In this document: in pieces, positions 24,779 through 35,362 of the stretch | Position numbering within the stretch: position 1 is the stretch's first letter | How the letters are laid out: the number at the start of each line of letters is the position of its first letter | Assembly (NCBI GenBank): GCA_018241565.1 | Contig: JAFEDO010000059.1 | Span: 1-38,806 of the forward strand | Reading direction: 5' to 3' | DNA length: 38,806 nt | From: Pseudomonadota bacterium | Lineage (GTDB): Bacteria > Pseudomonadota > Gammaproteobacteria > JAFEDO01 | Made by a program: the position numbers and the translations under genes | Notes under the pieces: model-generated | What the model was told of the DNA's origin: nothing | What the model saw: only the letters and a program-made list of their open reading frames with translations | Database searches by the model: none

Positions 24779-27676
24779 TCATCTTTGTAAGAACCGAGAC
24801 CCATGCAGACTTGTTTGAGCAGTAAAGTTTACATTATTCTGTGCGGGCGATAATTCAAGAGGATTAAAGAAAGTCGCCCATATATCATGGCCAACATGAG
24901 AAACATTAAATTGTTTTATAGAACTAAAATATTTTTTTCCAATTTCAATCACAGCATTTGAGTATCCGAAACTTTCTACATGTTTTAATATTATTTTCAA
25001 CATATCCTCGTCTTGAATAGAACCAGCGACATACAACAAGTGGAACTCAAACATCAAATCTTCTAAATTTTTAAAGGCTTTTAAAGACCACTCAATTAAT
25101 GAATTAATTCTCTTCCAATCTACAGGATATTTATTTCTATCAACTGCAGCTAAGGCATTCAGACTATTTAGGAAATTATGACTCATTCCGATAAAATCAA
25201 ATATTGGAATTTCCGAATCAACATATTTCTTTATCTTCTCAAGATCAAGAACAATAGTTTCAATAGCTCGCTGAATAATATCATCGCCAAGAAAATCATG
25301 TTTATTTAATAGAACTTGTTCCGAAAGCCCAACAAGATTCATCTGATCATCAGAATCTTTAGGTTCATTAAGAAAATATTTTTTTATATGTCGCTTGAGC
25401 AACTCTGGCCTCGACATTTTCTCATAAAAATCCTCAATATTATCTAACAAGTAATAATTCGTTTGGAGCCTCCGTGAAATGTAATGGGCGACTTCTAAAT
25501 GGGGTGTTCCATCTAAAATAAAAAGCAATATTTCTATTGCTTTTTTAGCAATTTCAATAGATTTATTTTTTCTTTCTTTCAAAAGAAATCTAACGAATTT
25601 TTTAACCAAGAATGGATCTTGTAGCTGTATACATAGCTGGGAAATAAAAAAATAATGTCTTTCAAATAAATATTTTTGATCCGATTTTTTATTATCATCT
25701 TGAGAGACTGGTTTAAAAATTAGTTTTTTTAAATTTCTAACCAACTCGATATCTTGTTGAGATACAAAATAATTTAATAAAAACTCATCATGACTCAAAA
25801 ATTGATTTTGAGTTAATAATTTAAAAGCCAAATCCCTTTCTTGAGCAGGGGATCCTTTATTGCTTTCAAATAAAAACTCAACATATTCTCCGCTTGAACT
25901 GTCTCCAACATTTTTAAAATTTTTCATTGCATCAAGAAGTTGATCTTGACGTTCAGGATTTTTTGTTTTCCTGTATAAAAAAATCAAAGCATTTATTATG
26001 TTAAGGTTACTAATAGATAACTCATCAATTTTTCTCATGACATATTGAAACAGAGTAAAACTTTCGGCGGCTGCTTTTGAATATATCAATATCGATATTA
26101 TTTGTCGTTTTACCCTGGTGGCATACGAATCAAAATTTTTAATCATCGCCTCAATTATTAAGTTTTTAAAATCAAAAATATCTAAAATTTCGGCTAAATT
26201 TTTATGAATCGACAGCATCTCTTTATTGATAACGATTGATAAAAAAACATTCTTAAAATGCTCACTGTAACTAACTAAAGGGGAAAGGATAGAAAACCCT
26301 AAATTTTCACATCCCAATCTTGAAGAAGGCAATACTTGAGAAATCCAACCAGCGATTTGAACCTGATAACTTACATGTAGGCTAGGCCACTCGGGAAGAA
26401 TAAAACTTTTAATCGCCTCAAGAATAATGTTTTGAATAAAATCAACTCGTGAGAAATCTCGCCTAGAAATTAAGTATTCTTTTAATTGATCATATGTGGA
26501 TACATATTCTGGATCTTGAAAATTTCCTGAGTATAAAATTAACAATGCAATTGCCAATGCCGAATTCTCTTTTAAATTATCCATGTAATTTAAGTTGCAC
26601 TCAGTGTTTTTAACACGGTCAATTTCTTTTAAAATCTTATCCCTTATAAAATTTTTTATTTTTTCATACAACTCTATTTTTAAAAAAGAGTTATTAATTA
26701 ATTCGTAACATTCAATCAATGACAAGAAAATTGACTTAGCCACTTTAAGATTTTTGGAAAGTTTAACGTCATTTAACATCTCTAAAAGATTTTTAGTATA
26801 TTCACTTATATTTATACTATGATTTATTTTTTCCATGAAAGTTGTCATCAAGGGCTGAGGCACATGTGCACTACTGACAACCAGCGCTCTTTTTCTCATA
26901 GACTGACTGTGACTAGACTCTATTAATAATAGTTGAAAACCTGCGTTCATTGGATTATTAAAAACACTTAAGCCTTGAGAATATGAATGATATGTGTTTT
27001 CCAAACCAATAATTCCCTCATAAAGATCAGCGTATAATGGTTCTTTTCGAGTTGATAAAGACGTGATTTTTCTTAAAAAAATTTGATTTTCGTAAGGTGA
27101 ATTGTTTTTAAATACTCTTTCTAACAAGCTTGTGGGTTTTGTTTCTGAATGAAATAAAAATGTATATTTTTTCTCTTCTTCGGGAGAAATCAATTTCATC
27201 ATTTTAAGAACTGTATAATGATTTCTTAATTTTTTCTTTAATGGGTAGTTTTCAGGATCTTGGGCATGCATTAAAAAATTTCTGTGAAGAATTAATTCTC
27301 TTAAGGATTGAATAAGTCTTTCATATCTTATGCTCTTCTCTGGAAACAGAGCATTGATAAGATATTGCCTGTATCGAAATTCCATCTCAAATATTTTATT
27401 CCAAAATCCGAATGAAACTTTCTGAATGATATCTTGCGTTTCTGGGACTTCGACCCCCTCTTTTTGTAAGTATTTGACTGCTCTTATAACATATCCATTT
27501 TCTTTAAAAACACCCTCATAACTCATCCAGTCATCGGTTTTATAGTACTCACTTAATAATTCATTAATTTTAGTCTTTAACATTCTTTCCAAAGCCAAAA
27601 CTGCTGTTATTATCTTGGCTTCATCTTCCAAAGATATTTGAAAAATTGGTGCGGATTTTTTCTTATTTCCTTTCAT
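24779..27676 (-). CDS. large helical protein with N-terminal Abi-like HEPN domain, candidate defence gene
   Basis: A 965-residue, strongly alpha-helical protein with no signal or membrane segment. The first ~160 residues resemble Abi_2-type HEPN domains: VSFGFWNKIF at 87-96, LFPE near 110, then RLIQSLRELILHRNFLMH at 120-137. The last part contains R132-x4-H137, which fits the Rx4-6H catalytic motif of HEPN ribonucleases. The remaining 800 residues are irregular helical repeats (HEAT/ARM- or TPR-like), suited to sensing or protein binding. The coding sequence is AT-rich even for this window. A good AGGTGG ribosome site lies before the ATG. Its neighbour is a toxin-antitoxin remnant. Antiviral or abortive-infection function is inferred; no exact family was recognised. 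Confidence 0.6.
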   Translation of the reverse strand: MKGNKKKSAPIFQISLEDEAKIITAVLALERMLKTKINELLSEYYKTDDWMSYEGVFKENGYVIRAVKYLQKEGVEVPETQDIIQKVSFGFWNKIFEMEFRYRQYLINALFPEKSIRYERLIQSLRELILHRNFLMHAQDPENYPLKKKLRNHYTVLKMMKLISPEEEKKYTFLFHSETKPTSLLERVFKNNSPYENQIFLRKITSLSTRKEPLYADLYEGIIGLENTYHSYSQGLSVFNNPMNAGFQLLLIESSHSQSMRKRALVVSSAHVPQPLMTTFMEKINHSINISEYTKNLLEMLNDVKLSKNLKVAKSIFLSLIECYELINNSFLKIELYEKIKNFIRDKILKEIDRVKNTECNLNYMDNLKENSALAIALLILYSGNFQDPEYVSTYDQLKEYLISRRDFSRVDFIQNIILEAIKSFILPEWPSLHVSYQVQIAGWISQVLPSSRLGCENLGFSILSPLVSYSEHFKNVFLSIVINKEMLSIHKNLAEILDIFDFKNLIIEAMIKNFDSYATRVKRQIISILIYSKAAAESFTLFQYVMRKIDELSISNLNIINALIFLYRKTKNPERQDQLLDAMKNFKNVGDSSSGEYVEFLFESNKGSPAQERDLAFKLLTQNQFLSHDEFLLNYFVSQQDIELVRNLKKLIFKPVSQDDNKKSDQKYLFERHYFFISQLCIQLQDPFLVKKFVRFLLKERKNKSIEIAKKAIEILLFILDGTPHLEVAHYISRRLQTNYYLLDNIEDFYEKMSRPELLKRHIKKYFLNEPKDSDDQMNLVGLSEQVLLNKHDFLGDDIIQRAIETIVLDLEKIKKYVDSEIPIFDFIGMSHNFLNSLNALAAVDRNKYPVDWKRINSLIEWSLKAFKNLEDLMFEFHLLYVAGSIQDEDMLKIILKHVESFGYSNAVIEIGKKYFSSIKQFNVSHVGHDIWATFFNPLELSPAQNNVNFTAQTSLHGSRFLQR

Positions 27677-27710
27677 TCAGCCACCTCTTTTCACCTGATT
27701 TCTTGATTAT

Positions 27711-27738
27711 AAAAAATAAGAATTTATTCTCATTTTTT
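27711..27738 (-). terminator. terminator of the anthranilate synthase gene
   Basis: Arms 27711-27723 and 27726-27738 pair over 13 bp with one mismatch around a 2-nt loop. Read leftward it ends in a run of T and overlaps the stop codon region of the trpE(G) gene. Confidence 0.6.
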
Positions 27739-29887
27739 AAATCAACTTCATCAAATTAAAAATTATCTTTAATCCAACATGATCTTCTTGGCTCAATATA
27801 GATTCTGGATGAAACTGAACTGCCCAAATCGGTAATTGAGTATGTTCTAAAGCCATAATGACACCGTCTTCTGTTTCTGCGGTGACTCGCAATTCTTCTG
27901 GGAATTTTTCTTTAATGCCATATAAAGAATGATAACGTCCTACGGAAAATGTTTCGGGTAAATCAGAAAATAATGCACTATCAAAACGACGGATGTGAGA
28001 AGTTTTTCCATGCATAGGATAAGATAAAATACCAAGCTCACCCCCAAAGTATTCAATCAAACCTTGTAAGCCTAAACACACACCAAAAATCGGTTTATTA
28101 AACTCTAAAACTTGGGATATTGTTGCAGCTAAATTAAAGTCTTTAGGACATCCCGGCCCAGGAGATAACACAACCAAATCTGGGTTGAGCGTTCGTAATT
28201 CTTCTTCAGGAAATCCTGTCCTTAAAGTGATGACTTGCGCACCAGTTTGACGCAAATAATTCGCTAAGGTATGTACAAAAGAATCTTGGTGATCAATAAG
28301 TAATATACGTTTACCCGCACCCGGTTTTTGATTGAATAGATCTGTCATAAGTGATTGATGAGTTGCTGAAGGTGATCGAATGGCATCTAAAAATGCAGAC
28401 GCTTTTAATTCTGTTTCTTGTTCTTCTGAAACGGGATCAGAATCAAATAATAAGGTAGCACCCGCGCGAACTTCTGCGACACCATTTTTAATACGAATCG
28501 TTCTTATAGTAAGACCTGTATTCATGTCCCCATTAAAACCAAGCCACCCTATTGCACCACCGTACCATTTTCTTGGTGATTGTTCATGTTCTTCAATGAA
28601 TTTCATAGCCCATAATTTTGGAGCTCCTGTGACAGTCACTACCCAAACGTGACTTAAAAAAGCATCTAACGCGTCATACCCTTCTCGTAATTGCCCCACG
28701 ACATGATCAACCGTATGAATTAATCGTGAATACATTTCAATTTGACGACGACCAATAACTTTTATGCTGCCTGGTTCGCAAATACGGGATTTATCGTTGC
28801 GATCCACATCGGTACACATCGTTAATTCAGAGGCATCTTTATCTGAATTTAATAACTTTAAAATTTGTGATGCATCGCTGATGGCATCTTTTCCTCGCGC
28901 AACTGTACCTGAAATAGGACATGTTTCAATTTGCTTCCCTTGAACACGCACATACATTTCTGGCGAAGCTCCGACTAAATACTCTGATTGACCTAGATTA
29001 ATGAACAATCCATAAGGCGCTGCATTACGCTTTCTTAAACGACGAAATATCTCTGAAGGCTTCGCTGCGCAAGGATCAAAAAAAGTTTGCCCTGGAACCA
29101 CTTCAAATAAATCACCTCGTCGAAATGATTCATGCGCAATCTTGACTAATTTTGCATATTCACCTTCTTTATGATCCCGAGTTTTCTGCACTTTCTCCGC
29201 TGCACGGTATTCTTCTTTTTTTCCTGTACGTTCTATATCATCCGTACTGTTTTTTTCGACTGAAAATTCATAACGATACTGAACAGCTGTTTCTCGACGA
29301 TGATTCACCACATAAATATCATCTGGTAAATATAAAACTAAATCTCGTTGGTCTGATTCACGGGGCAAATGTGTTTGTAAAGATTCAAATTGAAAAACTA
29401 AGTCATAACCAAACGCACCATATAATCCTAAATGTTCTTCTTTATCACTAAAAAATAATTGTTGGATACAGCGTAAGATAGAAAAAATAGACGCTTGTTT
29501 ACTTCGCAACTCTTCTGGAAAATATTCCGTAGACTTTTTAATTTCACCGGTAATTTGTTGTTTTGTTTGTTGAATCGATTGAATAGCATCTAATTTTTCA
29601 ATCGCTTTAAAGATAATTGGCAATAATATGAATCCACGATCATTCAGTGCTTCAATATTAAATTTTTGTTTTTGAGCAGTAATGACTAATGGTGGATTTA
29701 CAAAACCAATATCCCAACAAGTGTAACGCCCGGGATACTCAAAACTAGATGCAAATAAAGCACCGCGATAATAATCTAGTTGATCAATAAGACCTTCAAC
29801 CGCATTTTCATAGGAAAGCTTAACCGCTTCACGCTCAATACAAATATTCCCTTTCGTTTGGTATTTTAAAATCGATTCTTGAGTCAT
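27737..29887 (-). CDS. trpE(G): anthranilate synthase, fused TrpE-TrpG
   Basis: Converts chorismate and glutamine to anthranilate, the first step of tryptophan synthesis. The 716-residue protein joins a TrpE synthase part (about 1-500, with YGLFINLGQSEYLVGASPEM, CPISGTVARGKD, ELTMCTDVDRND and VTVTGAPKLWAMKFIEE) to a TrpG class I glutamine amidotransferase part (about 525-716, with LSPGPGCP, the nucleophile in GVCLGLQG near residue 600, and VQFHPES). The one-chain form is known from Rhizobiales and some Legionellales. No other trp gene lies in the window. It is divergent from rimO. Its order of segments argues against PhzE or aminodeoxychorismate synthase, though these are related. Confidence 0.92.
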   Translation of the reverse strand: MTQESILKYQTKGNICIEREAVKLSYENAVEGLIDQLDYYRGALFASSFEYPGRYTCWDIGFVNPPLVITAQKQKFNIEALNDRGFILLPIIFKAIEKLDAIQSIQQTKQQITGEIKKSTEYFPEELRSKQASIFSILRCIQQLFFSDKEEHLGLYGAFGYDLVFQFESLQTHLPRESDQRDLVLYLPDDIYVVNHRRETAVQYRYEFSVEKNSTDDIERTGKKEEYRAAEKVQKTRDHKEGEYAKLVKIAHESFRRGDLFEVVPGQTFFDPCAAKPSEIFRRLRKRNAAPYGLFINLGQSEYLVGASPEMYVRVQGKQIETCPISGTVARGKDAISDASQILKLLNSDKDASELTMCTDVDRNDKSRICEPGSIKVIGRRQIEMYSRLIHTVDHVVGQLREGYDALDAFLSHVWVVTVTGAPKLWAMKFIEEHEQSPRKWYGGAIGWLGFNGDMNTGLTIRTIRIKNGVAEVRAGATLLFDSDPVSEEQETELKASAFLDAIRSPSATHQSLMTDLFNQKPGAGKRILLIDHQDSFVHTLANYLRQTGAQVITLRTGFPEEELRTLNPDLVVLSPGPGCPKDFNLAATISQVLEFNKPIFGVCLGLQGLIEYFGGELGILSYPMHGKTSHIRRFDSALFSDLPETFSVGRYHSLYGIKEKFPEELRVTAETEDGVIMALEHTQLPIWAVQFHPESILSQEDHVGLKIIFNLMKLI

Positions 29888-29996
29888 CTTTTCTCCATCA
29901 AAAAACTTTTCTTAGGCAATCCGGGAGGGCGTTATAAAAGCTCACTGATTACTTCAGCCACAAAATGAGTTTCTCACACATTTCCCGATTGATCTA

Positions 29997-30005
29997 TGCT
30001 ACAAT
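29997..30005 (+). promoter_or_regulatory. extended -10 promoter of rimO
   Basis: TGCTACAAT (29997-30005) is a good extended -10 element. No clear -35 lies 16-18 bp upstream. It is placed to start transcription near 30012, inside the upstream extension of the reading frame, which supports the downstream ATG at 30037. Confidence 0.5.
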
Positions 30006-30036
30006 CCGTGCCCTTTTATTGAATGAGTTTCAGAAA

Positions 30037-31353
30037 ATGCAGTTAAACAGCCCTAATAAAGTTGGATTTGTCAGTCTTGGATGCCCTAAAGCGCTGGTGG
30101 ATTCTGAGCGGATTATTACCCAATTAAAAGCCGAGGGTTACGAATTAGTCCCAGAATATGAGCATGCTCATTTGGTCATCGTGAATACCTGTGGGTTCAT
30201 AGATTCAGCCGTTGAGGAGTCGCTAGACAGCATTGGAGAAGCTTTAGACAAGAATGGCAAAGTAATTGTAACGGGCTGCTTAGGCGCAAAATCCGATGTC
30301 ATTACCAAGCGATTTCCTAAGGTATTAAAAGTCACTGGACCACAGGCTTATGAAGAAGTCATGGAATCCGTTCATGAACATTTACCTCCTCAGCATGATC
30401 CTTTCGTAAGTCTCATCCCTCCTCAGGGTATTAAACTTACCCCTAAACATTATGCCTATTTAAAAATTTCTGAAGGGTGTAATCATAAATGTACTTTTTG
30501 CATCATTCCTTCCATGCGCGGCAAATTAGTCAGCCGTCCTATTGGCGACATCATGGAAGAAGCTGAAAACTTGGTAAAAGCTGGCGTCAAAGAATTACTC
30601 GTTATTTCTCAAGATACCAGCGCTTATGGTGTCGATTTAAAATATCAAACTAGCTTTTGGCATGGACGTCCTTTGAAATCTAAATTTTACGATTTAGCCA
30701 AAACTTTGGGTGAATTTGGTATTTGGGTGAGATTACATTATGTATATCCCTATCCACATGTTGACGAAATTATTCCACTCATGGCAGAAGGAAAAATTCT
30801 TCCTTATTTAGATATTCCCTTTCAACATGCTAGCCCAAAAGTGTTGAAGTCCATGAAACGTCCCGCATCGAGTGAAAATAATTTAGAACGCATTCAAGCC
30901 TGGCGTTCAATCTGTCCTGACATCACAATACGCAGTACTTTTATCGTTGGATTCCCTGGCGAAACAGAAGAAGATTTTCAAGAATTACTAACATTTCTTC
31001 AAGAAGCAAAATTAGATCGCGTGGGTTGCTTTAAATACTCTCCCGTTGAAGGTGCTAAAGCGAATGCATTAGCAAATCCCATTCCAGAAGAAATCAAACA
31101 AGAACGCTATGATCGATTCATGCAAGTACAAGCGAAAATCAGCCAAGAAAAACTTCAACAAAAAGTTGGAAAAAAGATTCGCGTCTTAGTCGACAGCATC
31201 GACGAAGATATTATTGTTGCACGCAGCACCGCAGATGCCCCTGAAATTGATGGTTTAGTTTACTTACCAAAAACTGAAGGAATCACCGTAGGCTCATGGG
31301 TTGAAACTACAATCACCGAAGCTGATGAATATGATTTGTTTGGGGAAATTTAA
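30037..31353 (+). CDS. rimO: ribosomal protein S12 methylthiotransferase RimO
   Basis: Radical SAM enzyme that adds a methylthio group to an aspartate of ribosomal protein S12. From the ATG at 30037 it is 438 residues, close to 441 for Escherichia coli RimO. N-terminal cluster cysteines are C16 ([12 protein letters not shown]), C52 (VNTCGFI) and C81 (TGCLGAK). The radical SAM cluster CNHKCTFC uses C148, C152 and C155. A C-terminal TRAM domain covers about 375-438. An in-frame ATG 24 codons upstream would add residues absent from the family and would span the promoter, so it is rejected. It is divergent from trpE(G). Confidence 0.96.
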   Translation: MQLNSPNKVGFVSLGCPKALVDSERIITQLKAEGYELVPEYEHAHLVIVNTCGFIDSAVEESLDSIGEALDKNGKVIVTGCLGAKSDVITKRFPKVLKVTGPQAYEEVMESVHEHLPPQHDPFVSLIPPQGIKLTPKHYAYLKISEGCNHKCTFCIIPSMRGKLVSRPIGDIMEEAENLVKAGVKELLVISQDTSAYGVDLKYQTSFWHGRPLKSKFYDLAKTLGEFGIWVRLHYVYPYPHVDEIIPLMAEGKILPYLDIPFQHASPKVLKSMKRPASSENNLERIQAWRSICPDITIRSTFIVGFPGETEEDFQELLTFLQEAKLDRVGCFKYSPVEGAKANALANPIPEEIKQERYDRFMQVQAKISQEKLQQKVGKKIRVLVDSIDEDIIVARSTADAPEIDGLVYLPKTEGITVGSWVETTITEADEYDLFGEI

Positions 31354-31448
31354 AAAGATTTATTCTTTAACTTAGCATGAGAATTGAATACAATTTCATC
31401 CGCTTAGTTATTGCCATTGAAAAATGACACTGATATATGAGGCAATTT

Positions 31449-31949
31449 ATGAATTTTCTTAAGAAAACAAAGAATTACTTAAAAATCTTTTTTTTACAGT
31501 TCGAAATATTCAAGTTGGAACCAAGACTTAATCGTATTAAGAGCTTAAGTTTGTATTCATTTTATATGGGTATTTTTCTTCTAGGACTTACCCTAATGGC
31601 AACATCTCGTGGTCATGAAATGACAATTTCTAAAACAATAACCTTTCTGGTATCAATTGTAATTTTTATTTCTGCAGTTATAAACATTACTTTTTTATCA
31701 ATTAGAAGATTACATGATTGTAATTTAAGTGGATGGTGGTATTTACTTTTTATTATTCCAACATTAGGAGACGCTTTAAGAATAGTAGCCTGTTGTTTTC
31801 CAGGAACGAATGGAAATAATAGGTTCGGTAATCAACCTTCCAGTGCGCCTAAATTCTACTATTTATTAATATTAACAACACCTCTGGTTTTTATTATTCT
31901 CGCTTACACTGGGCTACTTGATACTTTAATTAATTTTCTGGGCATTTAA
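31449..31949 (+). CDS. DUF805 membrane protein
   Basis: A 166-residue inner-membrane protein with about four hydrophobic helices. The DUF805 signature is clear: RRLHDCNLSGWWYLLFIIPTLGD followed by FPGTNGNNRFG. The family (YhaH-like) is widespread and of unknown role. The ATG at 31449 is chosen because GAGG lies 6 nt upstream; another ATG four codons earlier has no ribosome site. The next small membrane-protein gene follows after 42 nt in the same direction. Confidence 0.88.
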   Translation: MNFLKKTKNYLKIFFLQFEIFKLEPRLNRIKSLSLYSFYMGIFLLGLTLMATSRGHEMTISKTITFLVSIVIFISAVINITFLSIRRLHDCNLSGWWYLLFIIPTLGDALRIVACCFPGTNGNNRFGNQPSSAPKFYYLLILTTPLVFIILAYTGLLDTLINFLGI

Positions 31950-31991
31950 GAATATCAAATAAATTTAGATTTTTATTGAGAGGGCTAATCA

Positions 31992-32342
31992 ATGCAAACA
32001 GCTAAATCCGGAAACATTCATTCCTTTGCACTCTTCATTTTTGCATTTATTTATTCATTCATGATGGTAGTTAGAAAATATGGTGTACATCTATATATAA
32101 CTGCCATAAAAAACCCAACCGCCGACATAATGATCACATTAATAGGTGAGACAATAGGTAGATTTTTAGGAATAGTCTTTGTTGCTTTTATACTGGCCAC
32201 CATAGTTGCTTTCGTTATAAAAATAATCAACAAAAGTTCTGAAATTGAGAGGAAAAAAGTTACACGCAAGCTAATGCAGTTTTTTCTAATGTTTATTATT
32301 ATCATGAACCTATTGAAGATTCTCTTCACGCTCAAATTATAA
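31992..32342 (+). CDS. small three-helix membrane protein, unknown
   Basis: A 116-residue hydrophobic protein, not recognised. Three membrane helices are visible (about 9-27, 57-77 and 92-113), with a basic lysine/arginine loop (EIERKKVTRK) between the last two. A GAGAGGG ribosome site lies upstream of the ATG. It is probably co-transcribed with the DUF805 gene; the two together may form a small membrane module. Confidence 0.65.
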   Translation: MQTAKSGNIHSFALFIFAFIYSFMMVVRKYGVHLYITAIKNPTADIMITLIGETIGRFLGIVFVAFILATIVAFVIKIINKSSEIERKKVTRKLMQFFLMFIIIMNLLKILFTLKL

Positions 32343-32676
32343 GCATGCCTTCTGAACTTTTACGTTCTCCCAGCCCAAAGCATTTTGTAATATCACAGCA
32401 TGAATACAAATAAAAAAATGTCACCTGAGTGTTCTACAGTAACTAGCAACCCCGTACTCCTGAGAAAAAATTTGCAACACATTTGTTATCAAATGTGCAG
32501 TAAGAATGAATCTTTAAAAGCATTATTATTGACTACTCAATAAACTATATCTACTATAACAAAATCATTTTAGCTCTAATGGAAATCAAATTAATCAGAT
32601 GAGCTTTTAGTCGCGGAAAAAGGATTAGCTATTCTTGTTTGATATGTAGTGTACTTCTAAGTTTTACGCTTTCTAC
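32343..32676. other. intergenic region without a recognisable gene
   Basis: A 334-bp AT-rich gap between the small membrane gene and the convergent hemE. An 8-bp hairpin (CACATTTG 32478-32485, loop TTAT, CAAATGTG 32490-32497) is present without a T-run. No convincing terminator or gene was found. Confidence 0.5.
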
Positions 32677-33732
32677 CTAACCATGATATTCCTGACTCAA
32701 CTCATGCACCGCATTCACCATCACAGCAACATGCTCAGGAGGAATTTCAGGGGTAATGCCATGTCCTAAGTTAAAGATATGACCAGTGCCATGGCCATAC
32801 GCTTTAAGGATTGTCGCAACTTCTTGTTGAATTCTTTCTGGAGAAGCAATTAATAATTGCGGATCCATATTTCCTTGTAGTGCCACTTGATCACCAATTC
32901 TGGCTCTTGCTTGATTAATATCAATCGTCCAATCTAATCCTACAGCGTCACATCCTGATTGAGCGATAGACTCTAACCAATTAGAACCAAGCTTCGTGAA
33001 AATAATTTTAGGAATGGAAGAGTGTTTTTTTAAGCCTTCTATCACTTGCTGCATGTAATGAAGAGAGAAATCTAAATAATCTCGTGTGGTTAATAAACCG
33101 CCCCAAGTATCAAACAACATGACTGTTTGTGCACCTGCTTCAATTTGTGCATCTAAATAAGCAAGCACTGATTGAGTAATCACCGATAATAATTGCTGCA
33201 TGAGTTTAGGTTCACGAAACATCAATGATTTCGCGATATTAAAATCTTTACTACCACCGCCTTGAATCATATAACAAGCTAGTGTCCATGGACTGCCCGA
33301 AAACCCAATTAAAGGAACCGACCCATCTAATTCATATTTTAATAAACGAACCGTATCCATCACATATTTCAATTCTGTTTCCGGATCGGGCACATGTAAG
33401 TTTTTAATATCTTTTTCAGTTCGAATAGGATTCTTGAATTGTGGACCTTCACCTTCCGTGAAAAATAATCCTAATCCCATCGCATCAGGAATCGTTAAAA
33501 TATCTGAAAATAAAATGGCAGCATCTAAATCAAATCGCTTCAAAGGTTGAAGCGTTACTTCACAAGCTAATTCAGGGGTTTTGCAAAGATTTAAAAAATT
33601 TCCTGCTTTTTGTCGCGTAGCACGGTATTCAGGAAGATATCTACCTGCTTGTCGCATGATCCAAACAGGTGTTTTATCAACAGGTTGTCTTAATAGAGCA
33701 CGAATAAATCGATCATTCTTTAATTCTGTCAC
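32677..33732 (-). CDS. hemE: uroporphyrinogen decarboxylase
   Basis: Removes four carboxyl groups from uroporphyrinogen III to give coproporphyrinogen III in heme synthesis. The 351-residue cytoplasmic protein shows the N-terminal signature [16 protein letters not shown], the [15 protein letters not shown] block, [13 protein letters not shown] and the C-terminal [13 protein letters not shown] motif. It starts with GTG, which overlaps the damX stop (GTGA), so it is translated from the aroK-aroB-damX operon. hemE as the last gene of this operon is a known gammaproteobacterial arrangement. Confidence 0.97.
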   Translation of the reverse strand: MTELKNDRFIRALLRQPVDKTPVWIMRQAGRYLPEYRATRQKAGNFLNLCKTPELACEVTLQPLKRFDLDAAILFSDILTIPDAMGLGLFFTEGEGPQFKNPIRTEKDIKNLHVPDPETELKYVMDTVRLLKYELDGSVPLIGFSGSPWTLACYMIQGGGSKDFNIAKSLMFREPKLMQQLLSVITQSVLAYLDAQIEAGAQTVMLFDTWGGLLTTRDYLDFSLHYMQQVIEGLKKHSSIPKIIFTKLGSNWLESIAQSGCDAVGLDWTIDINQARARIGDQVALQGNMDPQLLIASPERIQQEVATILKAYGHGTGHIFNLGHGITPEIPPEHVAVMVNAVHELSQEYHG

Positions 33733-35330
33733 GCTTTGATATCACCTTGTACACTAGAATAAAGTCGCAACCAGGGATGAAAAGTTTTTACATCTTCTGG
33801 TAACCGTTTCAACGTAGCGTAAGCCTCTTGTTTACTCGGATATGTTCCAAAAATCAGAATATACCAAGGCTTATTACCACGCATTGTTTGATAATAATAG
33901 AATTGACCTTCCAAAGGATGTGCTTGCATAAATTGCTGAATGCTTTCTTCATCTTCCGATGCCATTAATTGAATCGTCAGAGATTGCCCATCCATAGATA
34001 GTAATTTTTGTTTTAAAGTAGGTTCTAGATCAATGTTCGCATTCACAAAATTACTTTGTTCATCAGTCACAGCAGCTTCTGTACTAGCACCTGAAGAGAG
34101 TAGTTTTTCTGACTCAAACGTTTGTTGCAATACAGACTGAGACACCAACAGAGGAACAATAGTACTCTGCAACGACACTCTTGGAGTCGCCATTTGACTA
34201 ATCACAGATGCATCTAACTTAGCATCGATAAAAATATCATTCCAAGATACCGGTGTTGCTACTTGATTCAGTGATTTTTTTGGTTCTGACGTATTAATCT
34301 GTGTTTGAACTACTTTTTGTGTTTGACTTGATTTTTGATTTTGAATCTTAGCACTTTCATTAGAATCAAAAGTAATTTCTTGAGCGGCAATCACTGGAGA
34401 TTTTGTTTGTGACTGAGTCAATTTACCAGTAGAAGAATTATTTAAATGATTGTAAACAATAGTCGATAATCCTAACACTAATGCCAATGAAACGCCTGCA
34501 ACCATTTTTACTTGATGTTGCTGTAAAAAACTCACTTGGCTTTCTTCTTTATAGTTCGTCCCTCTTCTTAAAAATTCTCTGGCTAATGCATTAATTTTTT
34601 TAACGTAACCATGTGTCTCTTTATATAAAGTATCAAAATTGACTGTTGTAAGAGGACTTTCCATTTGTCGTCCAGATTCTGAAAAGCAATGCCGAACATA
34701 AGCTTCCGTTTCTTCTGATGTAAACGGTTTTAATTTGATAGTATGTAATAACCCTTCACAAATTTTATATTGCGCAACTTTAAAAACTTGTGGTTCCAAT
34801 TCTGGTGTTCCTAATAAAATAACATGTAAGTTCGTCGCTCTTTCAGTCTGTTTTTGCAGTAAATCTAGAATGATTTCAAGCATACTGCTTGGTAAATTCT
34901 GTGCTTCATCAATGATGATTAAATAGCTTTTTCCCGTTTGACAAATAATATCCATTAACAAAGAAATTTTTTGTTTTATAGAAGAATTTGGGAAAATTAC
35001 TGCAGCTAATCCAAATTGTTGAACAATTTGTGAAAAAAACTTAATGGGATCATAAGTTTTTTCAGCAGCGAATCGCCAAGTTTTTGCAGAATCATTGACC
35101 CGATGTTGTAACAACTTCGCGAAAGTTGTTTTCCCAGAACCTTCTTCACCAACAATTAATGGTAATCGATTACTGTATTGAATACTTTGTGTGAGAAAAT
35201 CTAAATGTTCTTCCCATGGTCTTGGGCTAAAAAAACTTTCCACATCATTTATTGAAAAGGGATCACGAAAAAATCCGTAAGCGTGCCAATAATTATCTAC
35301 CGAATCCAATTTATAAATCTTTTTTGGCAT
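33729..35330 (-). CDS. damX: DamX-like cell-division protein (AAA ATPase + SPOR domain)
   Basis: Inner-membrane protein that probably binds septal peptidoglycan through its SPOR domain. The 533-residue protein begins with an ExeA-type AAA ATPase: Walker [10 protein letters not shown] at 61-69 and Walker [10 protein letters not shown] with D141/E142. A single membrane helix follows (about 285-305), then a serine/threonine/glutamine-rich linker, and a C-terminal SPOR-like domain (about 455-530, with LTIQLMAS and [19 protein letters not shown]). Enterobacterial DamX lacks an intact ATPase part, so this longer form is closer to that of Pseudomonas and Legionella. GGAGG lies 4 nt before the ATG at 35330; a TTG ten codons upstream is not preferred. 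Confidence 0.88.
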   Translation of the reverse strand: MPKKIYKLDSVDNYWHAYGFFRDPFSINDVESFFSPRPWEEHLDFLTQSIQYSNRLPLIVGEEGSGKTTFAKLLQHRVNDSAKTWRFAAEKTYDPIKFFSQIVQQFGLAAVIFPNSSIKQKISLLMDIICQTGKSYLIIIDEAQNLPSSMLEIILDLLQKQTERATNLHVILLGTPELEPQVFKVAQYKICEGLLHTIKLKPFTSEETEAYVRHCFSESGRQMESPLTTVNFDTLYKETHGYVKKINALAREFLRRGTNYKEESQVSFLQQHQVKMVAGVSLALVLGLSTIVYNHLNNSSTGKLTQSQTKSPVIAAQEITFDSNESAKIQNQKSSQTQKVVQTQINTSEPKKSLNQVATPVSWNDIFIDAKLDASVISQMATPRVSLQSTIVPLLVSQSVLQQTFESEKLLSSGASTEAAVTDEQSNFVNANIDLEPTLKQKLLSMDGQSLTIQLMASEDEESIQQFMQAHPLEGQFYYYQTMRGNKPWYILIFGTYPSKQEAYATLKRLPEDVKTFHPWLRLYSSVQGDIKA

Positions 35331-35362
35331 TTGTCCTCCATTGCTCAAAACCCTAAACAACC

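Noticed and set aside
29965-30036. N-terminal extension of RimO by 24 residues
   Set aside because: The extension is not in the family, covers an extended -10 promoter, and the downstream ATG gives the normal length and cysteine positions.
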